Assembly: GCF_003258315.1 (NCBI RefSeq)
Contig: NZ_CP030032.1
Span: 4,447,501 to 4,511,500 of the forward strand
Direction: 5' to 3'
Source: Bradymonas sediminis
GTDB lineage: Bacteria; Myxococcota_A; Bradymonadia; Bradymonadales; Bradymonadaceae
Length of the DNA stretch: 64,000 bases
Made by a program: the position numbers and the translations under genes. A model generated the notes under the pieces. That model saw nothing but the letters and a program-made list of their open reading frames with translations. It did no database searches and was not told the origin of the DNA. Below are positions 46,413 to 55,853 of this stretch, piece after piece. How positions within the stretch are numbered: position 1 is the first letter of the stretch; each line of letters begins with the position of its first letter.

Positions 46413-47733
46413 CTTGATCCTCTTGTTTTACCAATGTTTCCGGCATCTTAAGCGCGGCGTCCACGCAGGTCTTCACCTCCTCGAAGGATTCGAGACCGTA
46501 CCAGAATACCACCCAGCGGCCGTCGCGATAGCTGCCGTCGGCCTCGTCGAAATACCAATGGTTGATGGGGTTTTCGACCCGCGAGCGCCAGAATAATTTG
46601 GGGTTTTCCTGCTTCATCCGCATCCAGATCGAACCGCCGAGCCCCTCGCCCTGGGCCTGGTCGGTGACGCCGATTTTATCCAAATAGGGGATGCCGTTTT
46701 CTTTGGTGAGGATGGCCGTGGCCCGGTAGGAATCCGACATATACACGCGATAAAACGGCTTCTTGTCGAAATATCCCTCGGTCAGCGGCCGGCCAAAACA
46801 CGACGCGATAAGCTCGGCGGTGCGCTCCCGGTCAAGCCCGTCGAGGCCGTCGTAGCGCACGACTCCCTCGCCGCGGCGAATCAACGTTCCGGAACCGCGA
46901 TGGGTAAAGAGCTCTTTGGCGAGGTGCTCGGGCACCGTCATCGAGACCGACGAGGAGAGCGGCAGCTCGTCGAGCAACCCCTTGATCTGCTCGACCTTCA
47001 GGCGCATGCCGCCCTCAACCCAATCCTGGCTCATCAGGAAATTATAATCTTCGGCCAGGTTCACCGACGGAATGATTCGCCCGTAATTGTCGAGCAGGCC
47101 GCCGGTGCCGGTCAAAAAGATGATCTTATAGGGCTCGATATCGAGCGCGAGTTTATTGGCCGCGACGTCGGCGTTGATGTTGAGGATTTGCCCGCTGGGC
47201 GTCTCGCCGAGGCTCGACAAAATCGGCAGATGACCCGCGCGGATGCTCGAGCGAATCGGGTCGAGGTCGACGCCGCTGATCTCACCGACCAGGCCCAGGC
47301 GCTCCTCGTCGAGCAGGCGCGCCTCGAAGACGCCCGAGGGGATCGGACGCGCGCGGGTGCCCATGGCTTCGAGCGCCTCGACCAGACGCCAATTCTCGCG
47401 CTGAAATACCTTGCGCGCGACCTCCAAAACCTCGGGGGTCGTCACGCGCATGCCGTCGATACGCTTGGTCTCAACGCCGGCCTCTTCGAGCGCTGCGTTG
47501 AGCTGGGCACCGCCGCCGTGAATCACGATCGGGAAGAGGCCCACGCGATACAAAAAGCTGAGCGAACTCACGAGGTTATCGAGGTCATCGCGCAGGATCG
47601 TCCCGCCGACTTTGACCACGGCAAAGCGCGTCGACTCCACGCTGGAGAAGCGCTTCAGATATTGGTCAACCTCGCGGCGGCTGCCGATATTACTGAGCAG
47701 GCGCACGATCGTGTGGCGAGTATCTTTTTGCAT
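46405..47733 (-). CDS. argB: Bifunctional N-acetylglutamate kinase/synthase (ArgB with C-terminal GNAT)
   Basis: A 442-residue protein. The first ~290 residues are an amino-acid kinase domain: VVKVGGTILRDD, VIHGGGAQLN, GQILNINADVAANKLA and FLTGTGGLLDNYGRII; the last ~145 are a GNAT acetyltransferase domain (IPYLDKIGVTDQAQGEGLG, then FWRSRVENPINHWYF). The order and the N-terminal helix (SNIGSRREVDQYLKRFSS) are those of the Xanthomonas-type NAGS/NAGK bifunctional enzyme, which makes N-acetylglutamate and phosphorylates it. So the separate argA is not needed. Domains are in one open frame with no frameshift. Overlaps argC by 8 bp. Confidence 0.93.
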   Translation of the reverse strand: MQKDTRHTIVRLLSNIGSRREVDQYLKRFSSVESTRFAVVKVGGTILRDDLDNLVSSLSFLYRVGLFPIVIHGGGAQLNAALEEAGVETKRIDGMRVTTPEVLEVARKVFQRENWRLVEALEAMGTRARPIPSGVFEARLLDEERLGLVGEISGVDLDPIRSSIRAGHLPILSSLGETPSGQILNINADVAANKLALDIEPYKIIFLTGTGGLLDNYGRIIPSVNLAEDYNFLMSQDWVEGGMRLKVEQIKGLLDELPLSSSVSMTVPEHLAKELFTHRGSGTLIRRGEGVVRYDGLDGLDRERTAELIASCFGRPLTEGYFDKKPFYRVYMSDSYRATAILTKENGIPYLDKIGVTDQAQGEGLGGSIWMRMKQENPKLFWRSRVENPINHWYFDEADGSYRDGRWVVFWYGLESFEEVKTCVDAALKMPETLVKQEDQDV

Positions 47734-47750
47734 CAGGTTACTACCGTTTT

Positions 47751-48902
47751 TTAAGACAACAAACGCTTATACGTCTGTGCAACTTGCTCTAATTGCGCCA
47801 ACTCAACCCACTCGCCGGCCGTATGCGCCTGGGCGATATCGCCCGGGCCGTACACCACCGCCGGCAGTCCACCCTGCGAAAAAAGCGACGCCTCGGTCCA
47901 AAAATCGACCGCCTCGCCGACCTCAAGACCGATCGCTTCGGCGAACGCGCGCGACTTCGAGACATCGCCGTCGGCCGGCAGCGTCGGGCCGAAAAACCCG
48001 GCGCTCCATTCGACTTCGGGTTCATCGGCATTCTGGGGCACGGCGAGCGCCTGCACCTCGGCCATCAATACGTCATGGTCCTGGTCCGGGAGCGGTCGAA
48101 AACCAAACCGCACGCTCGCCGATGGCGCGATGATATTGGGCTTAATTCCGCCCTCAATCGCCCCGATATTAAAGCGGATTCCGCTCAGACTTCGGTAGGT
48201 CGTTTGCTCGTGAGCTTCGGCGTATTTGACCGCCGCGTCGGCCCAGCGCACCGCCCGGTGCACCGCGCTATCCGCGAGCGCGCGCCGCTCCGAGGCATGC
48301 CCCGCGACGCCCTTGAAGACACCCGACGCGGTCGAGATGCCGCGGTGCTCAAGCACCGCGACGCCCTGCGTCGGCTCAGCCACGATCACCGCGTCGAATT
48401 TTCGCGTGTTTTCGGGCGAGTTATAGGCCTTCATAAACTCGCGCACGCAGCGGCTCGATCCGGCCTCTTCGTCGCTCGTAAAGAGCAACGCGACGTCGCC
48501 GGGCGCCTGGGCGAGGGCCGCCAACATACACGCGGACGCCCCTTTGATATCGCAGGCGCCGAGACCAATCGCGCGGTCATTGGTGACCTCGAGCGCAAAG
48601 GGATCGCCGGCCCACGACTTCGACGCAGGCACCGTATCCACATGAAAATTAAAGAGAATCCGAGGCTCACCGCGCAGCGCCAAGAGACTCTGACACCCTT
48701 CCCCATGATCTTCAAACTCAAAGCGAAACTCGCCAAATTGCTCATTTTGGCGAAGCTGCGCGCGCAGATAGTCGAAGACGCCGCTCGCGCTGATTTCGCG
48801 CGGCGGGTTCTGAGTGTCACAGGCGACCAGTTGGCGCAAATGATTGAGCGTCGCGCTCAACAAATCGGCGCGCGACGCCTCGGTGGGCTCAGTTTTCGTC
48901 AA
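47751..48902 (-). CDS. argE: ArgE-type M20 deacetylase, predicted N-acetylcitrulline deacetylase
   Basis: A 383-residue M20 metallopeptidase-family protein: NFHVDTVP (His/Asp metal ligands), ACDIKGA (Asp ligand), TSDEEAGS (catalytic Glu-Glu) and AEPT. In the classical route ArgE removes the acetyl group from N-acetylornithine. Next to an N-acetylornithine transcarbamylase it is expected to act on N-acetylcitrulline, as the Xanthomonas enzyme does. The sequence alone does not separate these substrates. Overlaps argG by 14 bp. Confidence 0.9.
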   Translation of the reverse strand: MTKTEPTEASRADLLSATLNHLRQLVACDTQNPPREISASGVFDYLRAQLRQNEQFGEFRFEFEDHGEGCQSLLALRGEPRILFNFHVDTVPASKSWAGDPFALEVTNDRAIGLGACDIKGASACMLAALAQAPGDVALLFTSDEEAGSSRCVREFMKAYNSPENTRKFDAVIVAEPTQGVAVLEHRGISTASGVFKGVAGHASERRALADSAVHRAVRWADAAVKYAEAHEQTTYRSLSGIRFNIGAIEGGIKPNIIAPSASVRFGFRPLPDQDHDVLMAEVQALAVPQNADEPEVEWSAGFFGPTLPADGDVSKSRAFAEAIGLEVGEAVDFWTEASLFSQGGLPAVVYGPGDIAQAHTAGEWVELAQLEQVAQTYKRLLS

Positions 48903-50088
48903 AATTATTTACCTCGGCCCACAGGGTCGAGCTCTGCCCGAATAATTTGATAAAGCCCTCGGCCTCTTCGACGCCCCAGTCGGCGCTCTGCGCGTAGACC
49001 GCGCCGGCGCGGCGCAGGATATGCGGGGAGTCGACCTTCACCGCGTCGACCCGACCGCCGTGGGTTTGAAGCGTCACGGTGCCGTTGACCTTGCGCTGCG
49101 AGGAGGCCAAAAACGCCTCGAGATCGGCTTTAAGCGGGTCGTAGAAGAAGCCCTCGTAGACCAACTCAACCCACTTGTCGGCGATGCCCGATTTGAAGCG
49201 ATTCTGCAGACGCGTGAGCACCGCTTCTTCGAGGGCGCGGTGTGCGGCGAGGATCGCGACGAGGCCGGGCGCCTCAAAGACGATGCGGCCCTTGAGGCCG
49301 ATGGTGGTGTCGCCGGTGTACATCGCGCGGCCGACGCCGTATTTGCCCAGCTTTTTGTTGAGCGCGTCGAGCATCTCGGGGCCGCTGAGGCGCTCGGAAT
49401 CAAGCGCGACCAGCACGCCCTTCTCAAACGTCAACGCGACCTGAATCGGCTCCGCCGGCCACTCGGACGGGTGCGCCGTCAGCTTATAGGTCTCGTCGCC
49501 GGGGATCTGCCAATTGTCGACCTCGGAGCCCGACGTGGTCACGCCCAAAAGGTTCTCGTTGATCGTATAAGTCGTGGTCTTGGGGCGCACGCCGAAGCCG
49601 CGCTCTTTGAGGAATTCAAGCTCATAATCACGCACATTCGCGACGTCGCGCTGAATCTCGCGGATGGGCGCGATGATCTCATAATCCCCCAGCGCGCGCA
49701 CGGTCAGGTCGAAGCGCACCTGGTCGTTGCCCATGCCGGTGCAGCCGTGGGCGAAGATATTCGCGCCGCGCTCGTCGGCGATCTCGAGGCATTTGCGCAC
49801 GATCAAATAACGGTCCGAGCACAGCAGCGGATATTGCCCCTGATAGAGCTGGCCGCCCTGGACCATCGGCACCACGACCTCTTCCCAGATCTCGGGGCCA
49901 ACTTCGGTCAAGATATGCTCTTTGGCGCCCAGCTCATACGCGCGGTCTTCGATAAATTTAAGCTCATCGGCGTCGACGCCGCCGGTGTTTACGAACACCG
50001 TCACGACTTCATAGCCCTTCTCGATAAGCCACGGCACACAGAAACTGGTGTCCAATCCGCCCGAAAACGCCAGGATAACTTCGCTCAT
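48889..50088 (-). CDS. argG: Argininosuccinate synthase ArgG
   Basis: A 399-residue protein with the ATP-binding P-loop AFSGGLDTS near the start, [14 protein letters not shown] and a second GQ/citrulline-binding region. It joins citrulline and aspartate with ATP to make argininosuccinate. I use ATG 50088 ([11 protein letters not shown]...), leaving 34 bp from the argF' stop; the frame runs on to 50184 without similarity to ArgG. Confidence 0.95.
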   Translation of the reverse strand: MSEVILAFSGGLDTSFCVPWLIEKGYEVVTVFVNTGGVDADELKFIEDRAYELGAKEHILTEVGPEIWEEVVVPMVQGGQLYQGQYPLLCSDRYLIVRKCLEIADERGANIFAHGCTGMGNDQVRFDLTVRALGDYEIIAPIREIQRDVANVRDYELEFLKERGFGVRPKTTTYTINENLLGVTTSGSEVDNWQIPGDETYKLTAHPSEWPAEPIQVALTFEKGVLVALDSERLSGPEMLDALNKKLGKYGVGRAMYTGDTTIGLKGRIVFEAPGLVAILAAHRALEEAVLTRLQNRFKSGIADKWVELVYEGFFYDPLKADLEAFLASSQRKVNGTVTLQTHGGRVDAVKVDSPHILRRAGAVYAQSADWGVEEAEGFIKLFGQSSTLWAEVNNFDEN

Positions 50089-50122
50089 ATTTCTACTCTT
50101 GTTTGATGGAGATTTTTGGAGA

Positions 50123-51118
50123 TTAGGAAAGCAAACCGGCCATGATCGCTTTTTGCACGTGCAGGCGGTTCTCGGCCTCGTCAATCGCGATGGACTGCGC
50201 CGAGTCGAGCACCTCGCCGGTCACCTTGACCTCGCGGCGCACCGGCAAACAGTGGCTAAAGAGCGCCTGATTCGTCAGCGCCATCTTCTCGGAGTTGACG
50301 ATAAAATGCGCGTAATTTTTGCGAATCTCACGCTCGGCATCCCAATTGCCGAAATACGGAATCGCGCCCCAACTCTTGGCGTAGACCACATCGGCGCCCG
50401 CATAAGCCTCGGCGATATCGTGCGAGACGGTGAGTGAACGGCCATTTTGCGCGCAAGATTCCCGCGCGGCGTCCATATAACGCCGGTCAAGTTCGTACTC
50501 GGGGGTCGGGCACAAAAGCGTGACGTCCATGCCGAATTTCGCCGCGATAATCAGCGCCGAATTCGCCACCGCGGTGTTGAGCGGCTTGGGATGATAGGTC
50601 CAGGTGAGCAGGAATTTTTTGCCGTCGGTCTGCCCTAACTTCTCCTGCAAGGTCAGCATATGCGCCAACTCCTGACAGGGATGCGTGATGGTCTCCATAT
50701 TGATGACCGGCACCGTCGCGTATTGCGCGAACGAGCGGATCACCTTGTCGCGGCGGTCTTCTGTCCAATCCTCAAATTTCGGAAACGCGCGCACCGCGAT
50801 GATATCGCAATAGCGCGACAGCACCCGCGCGACCTCGATCACATGCTCCTCGGGGTCGGCGTCCATCTTGGCGCCCACCTCGAATTCGATGGGCCAGGCG
50901 CCCTTGCCCGGCTCCAAAACCACCGCGTGCCCGCCGAGCTGTTTGGTCCCGATCTCAAAGGACGTGCGCGTGCGCAATGACGGGTTAAAGAAGACCAACG
51001 CCACCGCCTTATCCTTGAGCAACGGCTGAATCGGCTGGGCTTTGAGCGCCCGCGCATGATCCAAGAAAGCCTGCAACTCCTCGCGCGACCAGTCGAGGGT
51101 AGAGATAAAATGTTTCAC
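50123..51118 (-). CDS. argF': N-acetylornithine carbamoyltransferase (AOTCase, ArgF')
   Basis: A 331-residue transcarbamylase: carbamoyl-phosphate loop SLRTRTSFE, then [19 protein letters not shown], and [13 protein letters not shown]. It differs from ornithine carbamoyltransferase and matches the Xanthomonas N-acetylornithine enzyme through long stretches ([48 protein letters not shown]). In the DPEEH segment the residue equivalent to Glu92 of the Xanthomonas enzyme is Glu, favouring N-acetyl over N-succinyl ornithine (the Bacteroides enzyme has Pro there). It makes N-acetylcitrulline. I choose GTG 51118 since it aligns with the known N-terminus (KHFxxTxDWS); an in-frame GTG at 51196 adds 26 residues without similarity. 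First gene of the operon. Confidence 0.92.
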   Translation of the reverse strand: MKHFISTLDWSREELQAFLDHARALKAQPIQPLLKDKAVALVFFNPSLRTRTSFEIGTKQLGGHAVVLEPGKGAWPIEFEVGAKMDADPEEHVIEVARVLSRYCDIIAVRAFPKFEDWTEDRRDKVIRSFAQYATVPVINMETITHPCQELAHMLTLQEKLGQTDGKKFLLTWTYHPKPLNTAVANSALIIAAKFGMDVTLLCPTPEYELDRRYMDAARESCAQNGRSLTVSHDIAEAYAGADVVYAKSWGAIPYFGNWDAEREIRKNYAHFIVNSEKMALTNQALFSHCLPVRREVKVTGEVLDSAQSIAIDEAENRLHVQKAIMAGLLS

Positions 51119-51226
51119 GTTAGATTCCGGGAGGTTTGCAACACGTGCAAGGAGGTTTTGGAGAGACTGCGCCGGGGTTTTCCACAGGTTTACCACAGGA
51201 GTGCCCGCGCAGAGCGAACCCCGCGC

Positions 51227-51255
51227 AATCTAAAGAGACAACCGCGAAGTGTCAA
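51227..51255 (-). promoter_or_regulatory. Sigma70-like promoter of the arginine operon
   Basis: On the minus strand TTGACA (51255-51250), 17-bp spacer, TAGATT (51232-51227). The -35 is perfect, the -10 matches at four positions. Transcription would start near 51220, giving ~100 nt of leader to GTG 51118. The leader has an interrupted inverted repeat TTGCA/TGCAA. No arginine-repressor box is obvious. Confidence 0.65.
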
Positions 51256-51287
51256 CAATTGCCCCGCCCGGGGCGGCGCAACTGTTG
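51253..51287. terminator. GC-rich hairpin between mscS and the arg promoter
   Basis: CAACAATTGCCCCGCC and GGCGGCGCAACTGTTG pair over 16 positions with two mismatches around a CGG loop. It lies 13 nt after the mscS stop and just touches the arg -35, so it likely insulates the two units; no T run follows. Confidence 0.55.
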
Positions 51288-51300
51288 AGCGTTTGGGCCG

Positions 51301-52260
51301 TCACTTAGGAGCGAGCGCCGCCGGCTTCTGGGTCGCGTCTTCCTCGGGATCGTCCGGGGTCAAGTCGATGGTCGGCGTGCTATTAAACTCTTTGAAGTCC
51401 ATCTCGGCGGCGTAGCGACGCGAGTAGGGATATTGCATCTTATGCTCGCGAAATTTGCGCTTCACCCGCTCGGTGACGTCGGTGATATAGGCGACATCAT
51501 AGCGGGTATCGAGCACATACGCCTTCGATTGCAGGCGCGTGGCCAGGCCGCCGGCGAACTCAACTTCCTTGGTCATCACGACCGCGGGCTTCTGCAAATA
51601 CACGTAGCGCGAGGTGATCGAGGCCTCGTAGATAATTCGCTTGGCCAGGTCGAAGTCGGCGGTGATGCCGATATAGAAGTCGATACAGACCATCATATCG
51701 AGCGCGCCGGCGTTCGAAGACGCGACGGCGTCGGTCAAAAATTTGTTATTGGGCACCGAGATCTGGTCGTCAGCCAGGGTCACGATGCGCACCGAGCGAA
51801 GCCCGATTTCGGTGACCTCGCCGTAAATATCGCCGAAGGTGACGCGGTCGCCGACCTGAAAAGGCTGGTCGATGAGGATCAGCACGCCGGCCATCAAACT
51901 CGAGGCGGTGTCTTTGAACGCAAAACCCAGCGCGAAGCCCAGGGTGGCCAGGAAGCCCACCAACATCTGCTCCTTCCCCTCCATCACGGTCATCACGACG
52001 ATATAGGTCGCCAAACCGAAGATCGACAGCCGGGCAAAGCTCGACAATTTCTTAAAGAGAAGCCGCTGCTTCGCCTGGCCCTCGCCGAGGCGCTCCAGCG
52101 CGGAGGCCAGGAAATGGTTGGCGGCATAGGCCGCCACGATCACGATCAGCGCCCGGGTGATGCGCCCGAAGTCGAGCAGCTCGAAGGCCTCGGCGAGCTG
52201 CTCGGGTTCAGGGGTCACCTGCGCGAGCATCGGGAATGTAATCAGGTCAAAAAGCATCAT
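51301..52260 (-). CDS. Small mechanosensitive channel, MscS family
   Basis: A 319-residue protein with N-terminal membrane spans (~35-55, ~75-95), a pore helix of the MscS type (VGFLATLGFALGFAFKDTASSLMAG, Gly/Ala-rich), then the cytoplasmic beta domain starting IDQPFQVGDRVTFGDIYGEV and VPNNKFLTDAV, both MscS signatures. It opens on membrane tension and releases osmolytes. The C-terminal ~30 residues are a low-complexity tail. It is the downstream partner of the large ATPase membrane protein (gap 44 bp), which strongly suggests they are co-transcribed. Confidence 0.93.
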   Translation of the reverse strand: MMLFDLITFPMLAQVTPEPEQLAEAFELLDFGRITRALIVIVAAYAANHFLASALERLGEGQAKQRLLFKKLSSFARLSIFGLATYIVVMTVMEGKEQMLVGFLATLGFALGFAFKDTASSLMAGVLILIDQPFQVGDRVTFGDIYGEVTEIGLRSVRIVTLADDQISVPNNKFLTDAVASSNAGALDMMVCIDFYIGITADFDLAKRIIYEASITSRYVYLQKPAVVMTKEVEFAGGLATRLQSKAYVLDTRYDVAYITDVTERVKRKFREHKMQYPYSRRYAAEMDFKEFNSTPTIDLTPDDPEEDATQKPAALAPK

Positions 52261-52304
52261 GGGTTATCCGGTGCTTAAAAAAAGCGTGGCTCCAACGCAG
52301 CCGC

Positions 52305-55300
52305 TCACTCATAAAGGAAGTTCGACTGGGCGAGGTATTTCAGAACCTGGCGATAATACAGCGGCGTCAGCGATGCCTGGCCGGTGAAGGGGTCGATGCG
52401 CACCACGTCGGCTTCGGCAAAGAGGCGCAGCGTCAGCTCGCAGAACCCTCTGTCCAAATGCACCGCCTGCGCGATCTCGGCGGCGCTCAAATGCCCGTGC
52501 TGAGCGATGGCCGTGAGCACGAACCAGTCGGCGTCGCTTTGCTTGGCGAAGAGCGCCGTCGACGGGCGCCGAAACAGGCCGACCTGCAACGTCCGACCGG
52601 CGCAGGGAACTTCGCCCTCGGCCTTTGTATCTTCCAGGCGCAGGCTGCGCAGCCAATAGGTGATCGCGAGGCGAGGGTTTCCGCCGCAGAATTCCTGCAA
52701 ATAACGGAAATACCCGCGCGCGGTCTTCTCAAGCGCGGCCACATCATAGGGGTTCGCGTCGGGGTCGCGCGACTGCAATAACTGGCTGAAATCAATACGA
52801 TATTCGCTCTCGCTCGTGCGCGATTCGATCAGCTCCTGGATCTCGCGGTCGGTCCAGGGACGCAGGCGAAATACCTGCGTGAAATAATGGCTTTGCGCGC
52901 GCACACGGTTCACATAGGACCAGGCGAAGACGTTAAAAGTCAGCGCATAAAAATGAATGCGGTCGCTGGCGCTGATGATATTGAAGAACGCCTGCAGCCC
53001 GTTGAAGCCACCGATCTGTCGCAAAAAGAGCGCGTGGCAATTTTTGACCAATATGACCCGCGGCTCCAAACCCAGGATTCGGTCAAGCAGCTGAGTTTGG
53101 GTCGTCCCGGGGTAAATCTTGAGGTCGAAAAGGTCGGCCACCAATTTGAGCACCGCCTCTTCGCTCGCGATCCGCTCGGTGACCTCCGAGCAAACAATCA
53201 CCGGCGTTTTACGAGGTAGATTCGCGTCTGTCCTCGCCTGGGTCACCTCCGAAATCTCGGCCGTCGGCGTCTTATTCGTGTCGATATAATGCTCGAATTC
53301 GCGCAAAATCGTCGACTTGCCCGAACCCGGCTCGCCGACAATGACCATCGAGCCGCGGGTCCCCTGATTGAGCCAGCCGTCAAAGATCTCGGTCATCCGC
53401 TCGAACTCCTTCGCCCCCGCGATCAGGTCGCCGCAGGTCGTCGTATCAACGACGAATTGCCCGTCGTTGGCATACGAGTTCATCGCCTCCAGATAGTCGT
53501 CGGGCAGATTATCCGAAGTCGCGGTCTCATCCGCGCTCTCTTCTTCGCGGTTTCGAAGCTCGATCTTCGCCCGGAACATCAGCGTGCTCAGGTGGCGGAA
53601 CCACTCGGTATTGAGCATATATTTGCGCGCCACGCGCATCAGCTCACTGCCGAGCACATAGACCGACGCAGCCGCGATAATAAAGACCCCGTAGAAGCGA
53701 TCTTTTCGGGTATTGACCACCTCAACCGCCCGCGGCATCCGGTCTCCGGCCAGGCTCTCAAAGAACGCGGCGATATCATCTTTCCAGGTCGACAGCACCC
53801 AATAGATGATGCCGAAGAGGCTCCAGCGCGCCACGAAATCGAGCACCCAGGTGAAGATCGACACGCCGATAATCAGGCGCGCCGCGTCGGGCACATAGGT
53901 CGAGATCAGCCAGAAGAAGAGGATCACGCGCACGCTTCGGACCAGCTTTTTGCCCCGCTTTAATTGCGGGTCATTGGCCGGGTCCAGCGGCGCGACGACC
54001 TCCATAAAGAGCAGGTCCAGGCGGGTCTGAAGGTTCTGGGTCTTGCGCCGATACCAGCGCGGCAGCGCAATGACCTGCGCCAGGTTGATCAGCGCCCAAT
54101 AGATAAAGAACGAGTCGAGCCACCATCGGAAGATGATCAGCGCGGAGAACCCGGCGAGCAGCGTGTCGGGGAGGATATAATTCGCGAGGAATCGCGCCCC
54201 CAGAAAATAAAGCAGCGGCTTGGCGATCGCGTCGAGCGCGTCGCTCGCGCGCACCGTCGCGTGCGCGTGTTCACGGAAGAACTTCCGCTTCAGCAGCGCG
54301 TCGGTGCCGCGCGCGATCTGAGTCGACACCCGGGGCACGAGCGCGCGCACCAAGATCAGCACCAGCATAATCCGCCACACCAGGCCCCACACCCAGCGCC
54401 ACAGGTCGATCGAAAACAGATTAAGCTCCGACGGCTTAATCAGATGCATATCGGCGTCGCGCACAATATGGTGGACGCCTTCCTGCAAGCCCGCGATGGC
54501 GTAGGCGAGGTTCTGGTCGCTTAGCTCGAAGAAATTACGCCGCGCTTCCTTGCTGATTTTGGGCAGCAGGCTGGGAATCTCCTCGCGATAAAACGCGAGT
54601 CTTCGCTCACTTTCTTCGTAGTGTTTTTGGCGCTCCTGAAAGACCTCGCGGCTCGCGTTTAACGCCTTCTCGGCGACCGCGTATTCGGCCTCAGCGGCCT
54701 CAACTCGGCGTTGATAGATCTCGGAGACGACCTCGTTATCCTTGGTCGCCTTCACGCGCTCGAGGCGCTGTTTGGCATCGGCGTAGCGCTTCTCTGCCTG
54801 GGCGAGGACGGTCGTCGCCTCCTCGCGATTCTTCAGAATCTCCTTAAAGCGCCCGCGCACCTGCGCACGCCCGCGGATCAACTCCCGAAAAAGTGGGTCG
54901 ATGGTATCGCGACGCTCCTCGGAAGTCGGCTCGTCGGGGAAGGAATCAATGCGCGCCAGAAGGTCGCCCTTCTGCTCGGCAAAAGCTTCGTTGCGCGACT
55001 GCGCGGTGGCGCGAATCGTATCCATCAACTCGCGGTGCGAGCGGGTCAGCGCCAGCGTCTCTTCGGCAGCTTTACGCTGACGCGCCAGGAGTTCGCGCAG
55101 CGTCTCATCGTGCTCATGCGACTCCATCTCGCGCGCCTTTTCGAGCGCCTCGACGGCTTGCTCCTCGGCCTGACTGGCCTCGGCCTCAAGGCGTTGACGC
55201 TCAAGCTCCTGGGCAGCGGCCAGCTCGCGCGCCTCGCGATCCTCCTCGGACTCGGCGACAACCTTCTCTAGATATTCTTTCTGAACTTGCAGGCCTTCGC

Positions 55301-55748
55301 GCAGCGCCTCGCCGCGACTGAGGGCGAGCGACGCCTGGACTTCGGCCGCCGCGCTGCGTTGCAAGAGGCTGCGCCGCACCGCCTTTGGGAACCCGGGCGT
55401 GTCGATCTGCTCGGCCAGCGTCTGGGCGATGACCTTCGCCTGTTGCGCGTCCGCGGCGACTGTTTTTTGAGCCTCCTTGGTCGCCTCGATGGCATCGCGC
55501 AGTGATTGCACATCATCGGCTTTGGTCTGCGCGGCGTCCGCCTTGCCCTCGTCGTCCGTGCCTTCGGAACTCTCCGGAGCTTCAGCGTCCGAAGTGCCCT
55601 CCGCCGCTGGCTTGGCTTCGGCCGGCAGCTCCTGCGCATCGACCGGCGAGGTCGCGAGGAGAAAAACAAACGTACAAAGCGCACAAAAAAGCCCCATCAA
55701 TAAAATATGACGCGGTTTCTGCGGCTCGATATCCCTATATTTACTCAA
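52305..55748 (-). CDS. Large membrane protein: periplasmic coiled coil, membrane spans, P-loop ATPase, winged helix
   Basis: About 1148 residues, in order: signal peptide (hydrophobic FCALCTFVFLLATS, cleavage near VDA), an acidic Ala/Glu linker, a long coiled coil (~75-420, Ala/Glu/Arg/Gln heptads), membrane region with several spans (~445-705, e.g. WRIMLVLILVRALV), then a cytoplasmic P-loop ATPase with Walker A GEPGSGKST (Lys811), whose Walker B-like strand reads VILVKNCHALF near 895-905 with Lys where the usual Asp would be, and a C-terminal winged-helix-like segment (HLSAAEIAQAVHLDRGFCEL). The first two parts resemble the periplasmic and membrane modules of MscK-type channels. It has its own promoter and is followed by a small MscS. 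Start uncertain: TTG 55772, TTG 55748 or ATG 55697 with no strong RBS. Family unrecognised. Confidence 0.8.
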   Translation of the reverse strand: MSKYRDIEPQKPRHILLMGLFCALCTFVFLLATSPVDAQELPAEAKPAAEGTSDAEAPESSEGTDDEGKADAAQTKADDVQSLRDAIEATKEAQKTVAADAQQAKVIAQTLAEQIDTPGFPKAVRRSLLQRSAAAEVQASLALSRGEALREGLQVQKEYLEKVVAESEEDREARELAAAQELERQRLEAEASQAEEQAVEALEKAREMESHEHDETLRELLARQRKAAEETLALTRSHRELMDTIRATAQSRNEAFAEQKGDLLARIDSFPDEPTSEERRDTIDPLFRELIRGRAQVRGRFKEILKNREEATTVLAQAEKRYADAKQRLERVKATKDNEVVSEIYQRRVEAAEAEYAVAEKALNASREVFQERQKHYEESERRLAFYREEIPSLLPKISKEARRNFFELSDQNLAYAIAGLQEGVHHIVRDADMHLIKPSELNLFSIDLWRWVWGLVWRIMLVLILVRALVPRVSTQIARGTDALLKRKFFREHAHATVRASDALDAIAKPLLYFLGARFLANYILPDTLLAGFSALIIFRWWLDSFFIYWALINLAQVIALPRWYRRKTQNLQTRLDLLFMEVVAPLDPANDPQLKRGKKLVRSVRVILFFWLISTYVPDAARLIIGVSIFTWVLDFVARWSLFGIIYWVLSTWKDDIAAFFESLAGDRMPRAVEVVNTRKDRFYGVFIIAAASVYVLGSELMRVARKYMLNTEWFRHLSTLMFRAKIELRNREEESADETATSDNLPDDYLEAMNSYANDGQFVVDTTTCGDLIAGAKEFERMTEIFDGWLNQGTRGSMVIVGEPGSGKSTILREFEHYIDTNKTPTAEISEVTQARTDANLPRKTPVIVCSEVTERIASEEAVLKLVADLFDLKIYPGTTQTQLLDRILGLEPRVILVKNCHALFLRQIGGFNGLQAFFNIISASDRIHFYALTFNVFAWSYVNRVRAQSHYFTQVFRLRPWTDREIQELIESRTSESEYRIDFSQLLQSRDPDANPYDVAALEKTARGYFRYLQEFCGGNPRLAITYWLRSLRLEDTKAEGEVPCAGRTLQVGLFRRPSTALFAKQSDADWFVLTAIAQHGHLSAAEIAQAVHLDRGFCELTLRLFAEADVVRIDPFTGQASLTPLYYRQVLKYLAQSNFLYE

Positions 55749-55791
55749 GACAATAACCGTCTGGGTGTACAAATTACTAAAATCACAGGCG

Positions 55792-55821
55792 ACTATAACC
55801 CAGTCCGGCCAATTGAGCCAA
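55792..55821 (-). promoter_or_regulatory. Sigma70-like promoter of the ATPase-mscS unit
   Basis: On the minus strand TTGGCT (55821-55816), 18-bp spacer, TATAGT (55797-55792). The -10 matches five of six consensus positions, the -35 four. It sits in the 80-bp gap before the ATPase gene and suggests it is independently transcribed from the MoxR/BatA operon. Confidence 0.55.
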
Positions 55822-55853
55822 ATTTCTGCATTTTCGCGCGAAACTTACGCGAA

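Noticed and set aside
50123..51118. Ornithine carbamoyltransferase (classical argF)
   Set aside because: Sequence segments and the Glu in the substrate-determining position match N-acetylornithine carbamoyltransferase; neighbours also fit that pathway.
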